The notes: a model not told the origin generated them from the letters alone. Counted from the first letter of the stretch, positions 29,639 through 38,060 are shown. The stretch is 41,718 nucleotides of DNA from Novosphingobium sp. (GCA_004211435.1 SECS01000013.1:1-41718); one strand, 5' to 3'. Program-made: numbers and translations.

Positions 29639-30585
29639 CCCTCCCCAAGCTCCATGTCGCGGTTCTGATGGGCGGCTGGTCCAGCGAACGCCCGGTCTCG
29701 CTGATGAGCGGCGAGGGTGTGGCCACGGCGCTCGAATCAAAGGGCCACAGGGTCACGCGCATCGACATGGATCGCGACGTCGCGCTGCGGCTTTCCGAAG
29801 CCAAGCCCGATGTCGTGTTCAACGCGCTCCACGGCACGCCCGGCGAGGACGGTACGGTCCAGGGCATGATGGACCTGATGGGGCTGACCTATACCCATTC
29901 GGGCCTCGCCACTTCGGTCGTCGCGATCGACAAGGAACTGACCAAGCAGGCGCTGGTGCCGCATGGCGTACCGATGCCCGGCGGTCGCATCGTCGAGACC
30001 GCCGAGCTCTACGAGCGCGATCCGCTGCCGCGGCCCTATGTGTTGAAGCCGGTCAACGAGGGCTCCTCGGTTGGCGTCGCCATCGTCACCGATGCGGGCA
30101 ATTACGGCAATCCGATCGCGCGCGACGCCAAGGGGCCGTGGCAGGAGTTCGACCGCCTGCTCGCCGAGCCCTTCATCCGCGGGCTCGAGCTGACCACGGC
30201 GGTGCTGGGCGACAAGGCGCTGCTCGTCACCGAACTGCGCCCCAAGTCGGGCTTCTACGACTTCGAGTCGAAGTACACCGACGGCATGACCGATCACATC
30301 TGCCCGGCCGAAATCCCCGACGAGATCACCGAGGCCTGCAAGGCGATCGCGCTCCAGGCGCATCGCTTGCTGGGCTGCCGCGGCACCAGCCGCTCGGACT
30401 TCCGCTGGGACGACGAGCGCGGCGTCGACGGGCTGTTCCTGCTCGAGGTCAACACACAGCCCGGCATGACCGCGCTGAGCCTCGTGCCCGAACAGGCGCG
30501 GCATCTGGGCATGGACTATCCCGATCTGGTCGAGGCGATCATCGCCGAGGCGCTTGAAGACGCAAAAGCGAGAGCGAACGGATGA
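29635..30585 (+). CDS. ddl: D-alanine--D-alanine ligase
   Basis: This 316-residue ATP-grasp enzyme makes the D-Ala-D-Ala dipeptide used by MurF. The N-terminus has VLMGGWSSERPVSLMSG. ATP-grasp landmarks are PYVLKPVNEGSSVGVAIV, the segment FIRGLELTTAVLGDKALL and FLLEVNTQPGMTALSLVPEQ, with Glu and Asn metal ligands. Length fits the DdlB type usually sited in dcw clusters. It overlaps the DUF4262 gene and ftsQ by ATGA. Confidence 0.97.
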   Translation: MTLPKLHVAVLMGGWSSERPVSLMSGEGVATALESKGHRVTRIDMDRDVALRLSEAKPDVVFNALHGTPGEDGTVQGMMDLMGLTYTHSGLATSVVAIDKELTKQALVPHGVPMPGGRIVETAELYERDPLPRPYVLKPVNEGSSVGVAIVTDAGNYGNPIARDAKGPWQEFDRLLAEPFIRGLELTTAVLGDKALLVTELRPKSGFYDFESKYTDGMTDHICPAEIPDEITEACKAIALQAHRLLGCRGTSRSDFRWDDERGVDGLFLLEVNTQPGMTALSLVPEQARHLGMDYPDLVEAIIAEALEDAKARANG

Positions 30586-31568
30586 CCACGCAGACGCTCA
30601 AGCGCAAGGCGCCGACCGCGCGCAAGGTCGCGGCCCGGCATGGTACGGCGCAGAAGGTGCGCGCGGCCAAGGCGACGACCGGCTCGGCCTTCGACGGCTT
30701 CATGTCGTGGATGCCGTTCAGCGAGGAACAGCTCCACCGCATCCTGCTGGCGATGATTCTCGGCGGCGCCGCCGTGCTCGCCTGGGTCGTCGCGGGCTTT
30801 GCCGGGCTTCCGGCCATGGCCGGGCAGCAACTGGCGATGATCGCCGGCGACGCCGGCTTCGAGGTCCGCCGCGTCGACGTGCGCGGGGTCAAGAACCTCA
30901 ACGAACTCAAGATCTACGAACGCGTGCTGACCGAGCGCAACCGCGCCATGCCGCTGGTCGACATCGAGGCGCTGCGCCAAGAGCTGATCCAGCTGTCGTG
31001 GGTCAAGGACGCGCGCGTCTCGCGCCAGTTGCCCGATACCCTGGTGATCGACGTGGTCGAGCGCGTGCCGCACGCCGTGCTCAAGAAGCCGGGCAATCGC
31101 CTCGCGCTGATCGACAGCGAGGGCAACGAGCTCGAGACCGTCAGCGCCGCCCGCGCCAAGGGTCTGCTCATGGTCGGCGGTCCGGGGGCCGGCAAGCAGA
31201 TGGTGGCGCTTGCGGCGCTGCTCGAAGCCGCGCCCGCGCTGCAGCCGCAGGTGCGCGAGGCCGAATGGATCGGCAACCGCCGCTGGAATCTCAAGTTCAA
31301 GACGGGTCAGGTCCTGGCCCTGCCCGAGGGCGGCCAGGCGTCGGCCAAGGCGCTGATGGCCTTCGCGCGGCTCGACGGTACGAACCGCCTGCTCGGCGGC
31401 AAGGTCGCCGCCTTCGACATGCGCGCGCCCGATCGCATCTACCTGCGCGTGCCCGATCGCGCCAAGGACGAGGCCGAGGCCAAGACGGCGGCGGCAATCG
31501 CCAAGACCGCCGCGGCGGAAAAGCCGAAGCAGGACAAGCCGAAAGCTGCCAAGGAGGAACGCGAATAA
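30582..31568 (+). CDS. ftsQ: Cell division protein FtsQ
   Basis: This is a 328-residue bitopic protein that connects the cytoplasmic Z-ring side to the FtsBL-FtsWI complex. A basic Lys/Arg-rich cytoplasmic tail (1-52) is followed by one helix at about 53-75. A POTRA domain follows (about 94-165: VRRVDVRGVKNLNELKIYER, LSWVKDARVSRQLPDTLVI), then the FtsQ beta domain with AEWIGNRRWNLKFKTGQVLAL. A Lys/Ala-rich tail of about 30 residues (EAEAKTAAAIAKTAAAEK) ends the protein. It overlaps ddl by ATGA and ftsA by one base. Confidence 0.95.
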   Translation: MTTQTLKRKAPTARKVAARHGTAQKVRAAKATTGSAFDGFMSWMPFSEEQLHRILLAMILGGAAVLAWVVAGFAGLPAMAGQQLAMIAGDAGFEVRRVDVRGVKNLNELKIYERVLTERNRAMPLVDIEALRQELIQLSWVKDARVSRQLPDTLVIDVVERVPHAVLKKPGNRLALIDSEGNELETVSAARAKGLLMVGGPGAGKQMVALAALLEAAPALQPQVREAEWIGNRRWNLKFKTGQVLALPEGGQASAKALMAFARLDGTNRLLGGKVAAFDMRAPDRIYLRVPDRAKDEAEAKTAAAIAKTAAAEKPKQDKPKAAKEERE

Positions 31569-32848
31569 TGGCCTCGCCCCGCATCAGCCGCGTCTTCGGC
31601 GCGGTCAACATGGGTTCGTTCCGCATCTCGGCGATGATCGCCGGCATCTCGGATACCGGTGAGATGATCGTGCTCGGCTCGGGCCACCGCGCCAGCCAGG
31701 GCATCAAGCGCGGCTATGTCACCGACATGACCGCCGCCACTTACGCGGTGCGCGACGCGATCGAGCGCGCCGAACGCATGGCCAATACCAGCGTTTCGTC
31801 GGTGTGGATCGGCTGCTCGGGCGCCGGGCTGGCCAGCCAGGTCGCGCAGGTCGAGGTCGACATCGGCGGCCGTCGCATCGAGCAGGACGACATCGACCAC
31901 CTGCTGATCGCCGGGCGCGACGTGATCCAGCCCGACGGCCGCATGGTGCTCCACGCGCAGCCTGCGCACTATACGCTCGACGGCGCGCACGGCGTCGCCA
32001 ATCCCAAAGGGCTCCACGCCGAGCGCCTCGGCGTCGACATCCATGTCATGCTCGCCGACGGCGCGCCGATCCGCAATCTGACCGAAGCCGTGCAGAACGC
32101 GCATCTCGAGGTCGAGGGCCTGGTCGGCTCGCCGATCGCCGCCGGCCACGCGTGTCTCAGTCCCGAGGAGCGCGATCTCGGTGTCGCGCTGGTCGAGATG
32201 GGCGCCGACGTGACCAACGTCTCGGTCTATTTCTCGGGCATGCTGCTGGGCATGGCGGCGATCCCGATCGGTTCGGGCGACGTCACCGATGCGATCGCCT
32301 CGTGCTTCGGCATCCGCCGCTTCCAAGCCGAGCGGCTCAAATGCGTCAACGGCTCGGCGATCGCCAGCCCGACCGACCACCGCGAAATGATCCCGGTCAA
32401 CGCCCCTGGCGAAGAAGCCACGGGTCCGCTCGCGCGCCACGCCGACGACAAGAACCGCATTCCGCGCGCCGAACTGGTCTCGGTCATTACGACGCAGGTC
32501 GGGCGGCTGATGGAAGAAGTGTCGAAGGCCTTGAAAGGTCTGGGCTTCAATAGTCAGCGCGGGCAACAGGTCGTTCTGACCGGCGGCGGCGCGGAGCTCG
32601 TCGGACTTGCCGACTACGCCCAGTCCGCGCTCGGCAAGCCCGTCCGCATCGGCAAGGCGCCGCAGCTCACCGGGCTCGCGGAAACGCATCTCAAGCCCGG
32701 TTTCGCGACGCTCGCAGGGCTCGTGCTCTATGCCGCGGCGGACCCGGTCGACATCCGTTCGATCGGCCCCAGCTACCAGCCGACACTGCGCTATGGCGGC
32801 TTCGGACTGGCGAACCGTGTCATCCGCGCGGTGAAGGAATATTTTTGA
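31568..32848 (+). CDS. ftsA: Cell division protein FtsA with altered phosphate motifs
   Basis: This 426-residue actin-fold protein anchors FtsZ to the membrane. The C-terminal amphipathic helix FGLANRVIRAVKEYF is the membrane-targeting sequence, and the adenosine motif VVLTGGGAELVGL is intact. The two phosphate motifs differ from the family consensus. Where FtsA normally has D-I/L-G-x-S, the sequence reads VNMGSF with Asn14 (codon AAC). Where it normally has D-I-G-G-G-T, it reads EMGADVT with Glu210. Nucleotide hydrolysis could be altered or lost, and this may be a lineage trait. It shares one base with ftsQ; a 123-base gap with control-site candidates separates it from ftsZ. Confidence 0.95.
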   Translation: MASPRISRVFGAVNMGSFRISAMIAGISDTGEMIVLGSGHRASQGIKRGYVTDMTAATYAVRDAIERAERMANTSVSSVWIGCSGAGLASQVAQVEVDIGGRRIEQDDIDHLLIAGRDVIQPDGRMVLHAQPAHYTLDGAHGVANPKGLHAERLGVDIHVMLADGAPIRNLTEAVQNAHLEVEGLVGSPIAAGHACLSPEERDLGVALVEMGADVTNVSVYFSGMLLGMAAIPIGSGDVTDAIASCFGIRRFQAERLKCVNGSAIASPTDHREMIPVNAPGEEATGPLARHADDKNRIPRAELVSVITTQVGRLMEEVSKALKGLGFNSQRGQQVVLTGGGAELVGLADYAQSALGKPVRIGKAPQLTGLAETHLKPGFATLAGLVLYAAADPVDIRSIGPSYQPTLRYGGFGLANRVIRAVKEYF

Positions 32849-32873
32849 CTGGCCTTTGCCCGCCTATGGGGCT

Positions 32874-32882
32874 GTGGACAAA
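32874..32882 (-). promoter_or_regulatory. DnaA-box-like site ahead of ftsZ
   Basis: The plus strand reads TGTGGACAA, so the minus strand reads TTGTCCACA. This form is the preferred DnaA box in several GC-rich bacteria and one change from the E. coli TTATCCACA. It lies in the ftsA-ftsZ gap, 89 bases before the ftsZ start and 2 bases from the CtrA-like site. Confidence 0.45.
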
Positions 32883-32884
32883 GG

Positions 32885-32899
32885 TTAAAGCCGCTTTGA
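32885..32899 (+). promoter_or_regulatory. CtrA-like half-site pair ahead of ftsZ
   Basis: The sequence is TTAA-N7-TTGA (TTAAAGCCGCTTTGA), one base from the CtrA box TTAA-N7-TTAA. CtrA represses ftsZ in Caulobacter, where the pathway is known. A single mismatched site of this kind can occur by chance, so it is a candidate only. Confidence 0.3.
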
Positions 32900-32971
32900 T
32901 TCGCCGAGTCGAAGCGTGCAATTTGGAGGCTCAGGGATTTCCTCCCGTGCGAGCCCGCCAGGAGCAGTGAG

Positions 32972-34600
32972 ATGAGCATCAATATCGGACCGCCGGCTAT
33001 CGAAGAGCTTCGGCCTCGGATCACCGTCATCGGTGTCGGCGGTGCGGGCGGCAACGCCATCGCCAACATGATCAACGCCGAGATCGAGGGGGTCGACTTC
33101 GTCGTCGCCAACACCGACGCGCAGGCGCTGAACAATTCGATCACCGAGCACCGCATCCAGCTCGGCACCGAGATCACCAAGGGCCTCGGCGCCGGCGCCC
33201 GCCCCGAAGTGGGCAAGGCCGCGGCGGAAGAGAGCCTGCCCGACATCGATCGCGCGCTCGAAGGCGTGCACATGTGCTTCATCGCCGCGGGCATGGGCGG
33301 CGGCACGGGAACCGGCGCTGCGCCGGTCATCGCCAAGGCCGCGCGCGACAAGGGCGTGCTGACCGTCGGCGTCGTCACCAAGCCGTTCCTGTTCGAAGGC
33401 ACGCGCCGCATGCGCTCGGCCGAAGCGGGCATCGAGGAGCTGCAGCGCCACGTCGACACGCTGATCGTCATCCCCAACCAGAACCTGTTCCTGGTGGCCA
33501 AGGCCGAGACGACCTTCAAGGAAGCCTTCACCCTGGCGGACGAAGTGCTCCAGCAGGGCGTGCGCTCGATCACCGACCTCATGGTCATGCCGGGCCTGAT
33601 CAACCTCGACTTCGCCGACGTCCGTTCGGTCATGGGCGAGATGGGCAAGGCGATGATGGGCACGGGCGAGGGCAGCGGCGAGAACCGCGCGCTCGAAGCC
33701 GCGGAACGCGCCATCGCCAACCCGCTGCTCGACGGCGTGTCGATGCAGGGCGCCAAGGGTGTCATCATCTCGATCATCGGCGGCGACGACATGAAGCTGC
33801 TGGAAGTCGACGAGGCCGCCAACCACATCCGCGAACTGGTCGACCCCAACGCCAACATCATCTGGGGGTCGGCGTTCAATCCCGACCTTCAGGGCAAGAT
33901 CCGCGTTTCGGTGGTCGCCACCGGTATAGAGCAGAGCGCCGAAATGGCCGAGATCGCGGCGCGTCCGCTCAATCTCTCGCCCTCGCGCGGTCCGATTCGT
34001 CCGTCGATCACCACGCCCTCGGCTCCGCCCGCGCCTATCGAACCCGTCGCCAAGCCGTTGGCAGAGCCCGTTCCCGAGCCGCAGATCATTCCGGTCGCGG
34101 CCCCGGCTCCCGTTCAGGAAGAGCCCGTGGCCAGCCTCGATCTCGCCAGCGAGGGCGATGCCTTCGAACTGACCGATGAGGATGCCGACGACATCGCGGA
34201 CAGCTCGACGAGCTACGCCAGCCTCAGCGGTGTCAAGTCGAACCGCAGCGAGCCGCTCGAACTCGGTCTCGATGCCAGCGATGCACTCGATGAGCCCGCC
34301 GGTGGCCAGGACGAGCTGCTGCTGAACGCCACCGAGCTTGAGAAAGAAGACGCGCCGGTCTCGCCGCTGGTTACGCGCCGCAAGGCACCGATCGCACCGG
34401 GTGCCGGTGCCGGTGCCGGGGCGGCTGCGCCGGGCGGCGGTGGTCGCGGGCCGGTGGCCGGCAACACGTTGTTCGAGCGCATGGCCAACCTTTCGCGCGG
34501 CGTGAAGTCGACCCCCGCGAGCGATGAAGGCGATGAGGACGAGGATGACGGTACGGCGATCAGCATACCGCGCTTCCTCGGGCGCCAGAACAACCAGTAA
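32972..34600 (+). CDS. ftsZ: Cell division GTPase FtsZ
   Basis: This is a 542-residue tubulin-like GTPase that forms the Z-ring. The GTP signature GGGTGTG is at 109-115 and the catalytic T7 loop NLDFAD at 211-216. The conserved C-terminal peptide that binds FtsA is [11 protein letters not shown] at about 528-538. The linker between the GTPase core and that peptide runs about 200 residues and is rich in Pro, Ala, Glu and Gly, well beyond the E. coli linker and in keeping with long alphaproteobacterial linkers. AGGAG lies 8 bases before ATG. It is the last canonical dcw gene. Confidence 0.98.
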   Translation: MSINIGPPAIEELRPRITVIGVGGAGGNAIANMINAEIEGVDFVVANTDAQALNNSITEHRIQLGTEITKGLGAGARPEVGKAAAEESLPDIDRALEGVHMCFIAAGMGGGTGTGAAPVIAKAARDKGVLTVGVVTKPFLFEGTRRMRSAEAGIEELQRHVDTLIVIPNQNLFLVAKAETTFKEAFTLADEVLQQGVRSITDLMVMPGLINLDFADVRSVMGEMGKAMMGTGEGSGENRALEAAERAIANPLLDGVSMQGAKGVIISIIGGDDMKLLEVDEAANHIRELVDPNANIIWGSAFNPDLQGKIRVSVVATGIEQSAEMAEIAARPLNLSPSRGPIRPSITTPSAPPAPIEPVAKPLAEPVPEPQIIPVAAPAPVQEEPVASLDLASEGDAFELTDEDADDIADSSTSYASLSGVKSNRSEPLELGLDASDALDEPAGGQDELLLNATELEKEDAPVSPLVTRRKAPIAPGAGAGAGAAAPGGGGRGPVAGNTLFERMANLSRGVKSTPASDEGDEDEDDGTAISIPRFLGRQNNQ

Positions 34601-34642
34601 GGGTCTTGTCGGCGCTCATTTGCCCAGGGTTCATCTCGGATC

Positions 34643-36496
34643 ATGCATTGCAGATCGAGCATGGCGATTAGGATCATCAGGCTGACCGCGCTGACATCGG
34701 CGCTGGCGCTCGCTGCGGCGGGCGTCCAGGCCGGTGCGCAGGGTGTGCCGCAGCGTCCGATGACGCCCGGCGGCGTGCTGCCGCGCGCGACGGGACTGCC
34801 GCAGGTGTCGCAGCCCGTGGTCCAGTCGATCCCGAGCAGCGACGGCATGACGCTCAACGAGGCGCTCGGGCGGTTGGCGCGCGATCCGCGTGACGTCGGC
34901 GCGCTGATCGATGCGGGCAATGCCGCGCTGGTCATGGGCGACGTCGATGCCGCGACGGGCTTCTTCCGCCGCGCCGATCAGGTCGCGCCGGGCAATCCGC
35001 GCGTCAAGGCCGGGCTGGCCGGGGCGATGGTGCGCAACGGCGATCCCTTCGGCGCGATCCCCTTGTTCGATCAGGCCGAGGCCGCCGGCGCGCTCGACAG
35101 CTCGCTCGCGGCCGATCGCGGGCTTGCCTACGACCTCGTCGGCGACAGCGCGACCGCGCAGCGGTACTACCGCCAGTCGCTGGCGCGCATGCCCAGCGAG
35201 GAAGCGACGCGGCGCATGGCGCTGAGCCTCGCGATCGCGGGGGACAAGCAGGGCGCGGAGACGATGCTTTCGCCGCTGCTCCAGGCACGCAATCTCGCGG
35301 CCTGGCGTACGCGGGCCTTCGCGCTGGCGATCGTCGGCCAGACGGACGAGGCGGTGAACGTCGCCAACTCGGTCCTGCCCGCGGAACTGGCGGCCGGGAT
35401 CGCGCCCTATCTGCGCTACATGCCGCGCCTGACGCGCGCGCAGCAGGCTGCGGCGGCCAATTTCGGGGCATTCCCGCGTGCTTCGGAAATCGGTCGCGAC
35501 GATCCGCGGGTCGCGCAATATGCGCCCAAGACGGCGAGTGTCGCGGCGATCGATGCGACGCTGACCCCCAAGGGGCAGCCCTTGGGGCGCAAGGTCCGGT
35601 CACGCGACCGCAATCGCAACAGCCGTAATGTGCAGGCGGTCGCCGCGCCGCCCGACCTGCAGCCCGCGCGCGAGGTCGCGGTTGCGGCCGCCGCGGCTCC
35701 GACGCGCGTCGCCTCGGCTCCGACCCGCAGTGTGCGCACACCTGTGCCGGCGCCAGTGCCGGCGCGCCCCACGCCGACTTTGACACCGGCTCCGCAACTT
35801 GCGCGCACCTCGACGGCATTGCCGGCGCCGGCAACGCCGCCGCGTACCGCCTCGGTCGCGGGCGTGCTGCCCGTGGCGCCGGGCTTCAATCTCGTGCCGA
35901 GCACGCCGCCTTCGGTTCCGTCGCCGGTCCCGACGTCGGTGCCGGCACCAACCGCTGCGGCCGCGGCACCCACGCCGACACCGGCGGCATCTATCGCGCA
36001 GATTCCGACCGCCGCGGCTATCGCGATGCCCACGCCCACACCGGCTGCGCCACCACCACCGCGAAGCCTGGCCGATGCCTTCGCCGATCTCGGACGGCCG
36101 AGCATAGACGTGACGCCGGCGGCCGGTGCGGTCGATCTGCGCCGTATCAAGCCGTCACGGCCCGAACCGAAAAAGCCGGTCGAGCCACCCAAACCCAGCC
36201 ATCCGAGCCGTATCTGGGTCCAGGTTGCGACCGGTCGCGACAAGGCCGCGCTCGGCTTCGACTGGCGACGCATGACGCGCGAAAAGGCCGAGGCGTTTCG
36301 CGGCAAGGCACCGATGATCAGCGCGTGGGGGCAGACCAACCGCCTGCTCACGGGTCCGTTCCAGAGCGAGGCGGCGGCGAATGCCTTCATTGGACAGTTG
36401 CGCCGCGCCGATGTAGAGGGCGCCTTCGTCTGGACCAGTCCGGCGGGGCAGGTCGTTGACGCCCTGACGACGGCGGCTGTGCCGCCGCGGCGCTAA
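34643..36496 (+). CDS. SPOR-domain envelope protein with repeat-rich linker
   Basis: This is a 617-residue protein from the first ATG; a second ATG at 34661 (MAIRIIRLTALTSALALAAA) gives a cleaner signal peptide and may be the true start. The N-terminal third (about 70-270) is helical with TPR-like repeats, for example AGNAALVMGDVDAATGFFRRA and DRGLAYDLVGDSATAQRYY. A long Pro/Ala/Thr/Val-rich linker (about 330-480) follows. The C-terminal SPOR-like domain (about 520-600: IWVQVATGRDKAALGFDWRR, RLLTGPFQSEAAANAFIGQL) would bind denuded septal glycan. It starts 42 bases after ftsZ with no terminator in between, so a division role is likely. Confidence 0.85.
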   Translation: MHCRSSMAIRIIRLTALTSALALAAAGVQAGAQGVPQRPMTPGGVLPRATGLPQVSQPVVQSIPSSDGMTLNEALGRLARDPRDVGALIDAGNAALVMGDVDAATGFFRRADQVAPGNPRVKAGLAGAMVRNGDPFGAIPLFDQAEAAGALDSSLAADRGLAYDLVGDSATAQRYYRQSLARMPSEEATRRMALSLAIAGDKQGAETMLSPLLQARNLAAWRTRAFALAIVGQTDEAVNVANSVLPAELAAGIAPYLRYMPRLTRAQQAAAANFGAFPRASEIGRDDPRVAQYAPKTASVAAIDATLTPKGQPLGRKVRSRDRNRNSRNVQAVAAPPDLQPAREVAVAAAAAPTRVASAPTRSVRTPVPAPVPARPTPTLTPAPQLARTSTALPAPATPPRTASVAGVLPVAPGFNLVPSTPPSVPSPVPTSVPAPTAAAAAPTPTPAASIAQIPTAAAIAMPTPTPAAPPPPRSLADAFADLGRPSIDVTPAAGAVDLRRIKPSRPEPKKPVEPPKPSHPSRIWVQVATGRDKAALGFDWRRMTREKAEAFRGKAPMISAWGQTNRLLTGPFQSEAAANAFIGQLRRADVEGAFVWTSPAGQVVDALTTAAVPPRR

Positions 36497-36503
36497 AGGT
36501 TAA

Positions 36504-36523
36504 TTGTCCACACTTTGTGCACA
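36504..36523 (+). promoter_or_regulatory. Tandem DnaA-box-like sites
   Basis: TTGTCCACA (36504-36512) and TTGTGCACA (36515-36523) lie in the same orientation, 11 bases apart start to start, about one helical turn. Both fit TTRTNCACA. They follow the SPOR gene stop directly and precede the YbjN-type gene by about 120 bases. Confidence 0.4.
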
Positions 36524-36645
36524 GGGTTGTGGAGTTTTGCGCAGGCGAGATCGGTGGTTCCATTGTGCGCCGGGTAGGGACCGAAGCATCCAACCGGCAT
36601 GACGATAAGGGTTGCACGCAAGCTATGCGAACGGAACAGGACATC

Positions 36646-37131
36646 ATGAACCGGGACGAGGACGCCGCACCGGTCGACATGCTCGCCTCGCTGTTCGAAG
36701 CGCGCGGCTGGCAGTATGAATTCGTCAGCGAAGACGAAATCACCGGCGAGGTGCAGGGCGCCTGGGCGAACTATCAGCTCCAGGCGATCTGGCGGCCCGA
36801 GGATCACGTGCTGCAGATCCTCTGCCTGCCCGACATCCGCATGACCGACGAGAAGCGTGCGGCGGTCTACGAAGTGCTGACCCTGATCAACGAACAGCTC
36901 TGGCTCGGCCATTTCGACGTCTGGTCGAACGGCGGCGTGCTGCTTTACCGCCACGGGCTTATGCTTGGCGACGAAGGGCTGCTGAGCCCCAGCCAGGCGC
37001 AGGTCGCGATCGAAACCGCGATCGAGGAGTGCGATCGCTTCTATCCGGTGTTCCAGTTCATCCTCTGGGGTGACAAGACCCCGGCTGAAGCGCTGGCATC
37101 GGCCATGGTCGATGCGGTCGGCGAAGCCTAG
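36646..37131 (+). CDS. YbjN domain-containing protein
   Basis: This is a 161-residue cytoplasmic protein of the YbjN/bacterial sensory transduction regulator family. The core reads MLASLFEARGWQYEFVSEDE, then ILCLPDIRMTDEKRAAVYEV and LINEQLWLGHFDVWSNGG, followed by LLYRHGLML and a C-terminal helix (VAIETAIEECDRFYPVFQF). YbjN-type proteins have a chaperone-like (type III secretion chaperone) fold and broad effects on motility and stress in E. coli; the function here is unknown. The start at 36646 has AGG five bases upstream; 36625 is an in-frame alternative. Confidence 0.85.
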   Translation: MNRDEDAAPVDMLASLFEARGWQYEFVSEDEITGEVQGAWANYQLQAIWRPEDHVLQILCLPDIRMTDEKRAAVYEVLTLINEQLWLGHFDVWSNGGVLLYRHGLMLGDEGLLSPSQAQVAIETAIEECDRFYPVFQFILWGDKTPAEALASAMVDAVGEA

Positions 37132-37140
37132 GTTGGCTTG

Positions 37141-37163
37141 ATCCTCCCCGTTCCGGGGAGGAT
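37141..37163. repeat. Strong palindrome between the YbjN-type gene and proC
   Basis: The sequence is ATCCTCCCCG-TTC-CGGGGAGGAT, a perfect 10-base stem with a 3-base loop. No T-run follows. It sits 8 bases ahead of the proC ribosome site (AGGAG) and could form in the mRNA. GC-rich CCTCCCC/GGGGAGG hairpins of this kind recur between genes in sphingomonads. Confidence 0.65.
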
Positions 37164-37181
37164 GCACACAGGAGCGCAACC

Positions 37182-37979
37182 ATGCTCGACACAATCCTGA
37201 TCATCGGCTGCGGCAACATGGGTGGGGCCATGCTCGCGGGCTGGCTTGCGGGCGGTATCGCGCCCTCGCGTTTCACCGTGGTCGACCCCGTCCTCGCCGA
37301 GGCGCCGCGGGGCGTTACCCTCTTGTGCGAACTGCCCAAGGGCGCGCGGTTCGATGTCGTCATGCTCGGCGTGAAGCCGCAGATGCTGGCGGAGGTCGCG
37401 CCGACGATCGCGCCGCTGATCGGCAGCGATACCACGTTGCTGTCCATCCTGGCCGGCGCCGAACTGGCGACGCTTGCCACGCTTTTCCCTGCGGCCGGTG
37501 CCCGGGTGCGGATCATGCCGAACCTCTCGGCGGCGATCGGCAAGTCGCCGATCGCGCTCGCCACGCAGGCTATCGACGCGGACCGGCAGGCCGAGGTTAC
37601 CGCGCTGATGGATCCGCTCGGCACGCCCGAGTGGATTCCCGAGGATCAGTTCGACGTGGTGACTGCGCTCGCGGGCTCGGGGCCGGCTTTCGTCTATCGC
37701 TTCATCGACGCGCTTGCCGCGGGCGCGGCCGCGCTCGGGCTCGACGCAGGCCAGGCGCAGAGACTGGCGTTGGCGACGGTCGAGGGCGCCTCGCTGCTTG
37801 CCGCCGCCTCCGAGCATTCGCCGGGCGAACTGGCGCGCCGCGTCGCCAGCCCCGGCGGCACGACCCAGGCGGGGCTCGACGTGCTCGACGCCGACAGTGC
37901 CCTCGCCAGGCTCGCTCAGGATACGCTCAAGGCCGCGGCCGATCGCAATGCCGAGATGGCAAAGGCCACGCGCGCCTAA
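37182..37979 (+). CDS. proC: Pyrroline-5-carboxylate reductase
   Basis: This 265-residue cytoplasmic enzyme performs the last step of proline synthesis, reducing pyrroline-5-carboxylate with NAD(P)H. The N-terminal Rossmann loop is IIGCGNMGGAMLAGW. Conserved blocks are VMLGVKPQML, RIMPNLSAAIGKSPIALA, ALAGSGPAFVYRFIDALA and the ProC signature SPGGTTQAGLDVLD. It is slightly short but within family range. AGGAG lies 7 bases before ATG. proB lies about 3 kb further on, so two proline genes are close but not in one operon. Confidence 0.95.
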   Translation: MLDTILIIGCGNMGGAMLAGWLAGGIAPSRFTVVDPVLAEAPRGVTLLCELPKGARFDVVMLGVKPQMLAEVAPTIAPLIGSDTTLLSILAGAELATLATLFPAAGARVRIMPNLSAAIGKSPIALATQAIDADRQAEVTALMDPLGTPEWIPEDQFDVVTALAGSGPAFVYRFIDALAAGAAALGLDAGQAQRLALATVEGASLLAAASEHSPGELARRVASPGGTTQAGLDVLDADSALARLAQDTLKAAADRNAEMAKATRA

Positions 37980-38030
37980 GTTGCGAGGGTTCGGCAACAA
38001 AATGTTACAAAATCGGCAGGACCGGTTTTT

Positions 38031-38060
38031 CTTGAATGTTTACCCGTAGAGGCCGATATT
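38031..38060 (+). promoter_or_regulatory. Candidate promoter of the Bax-inhibitor-1 gene (sigma-70 or RpoH-like)
   Basis: As a housekeeping promoter it reads TTGAAT, 17-base spacer, GATATT. As a heat-shock (RpoH) promoter it reads CTTGAA with CCGATAT 16 bases on, one base off the alphaproteobacterial CYTATNT form. It lies 50 bases ahead of the start codon in an AT-rich stretch. Confidence 0.4.
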
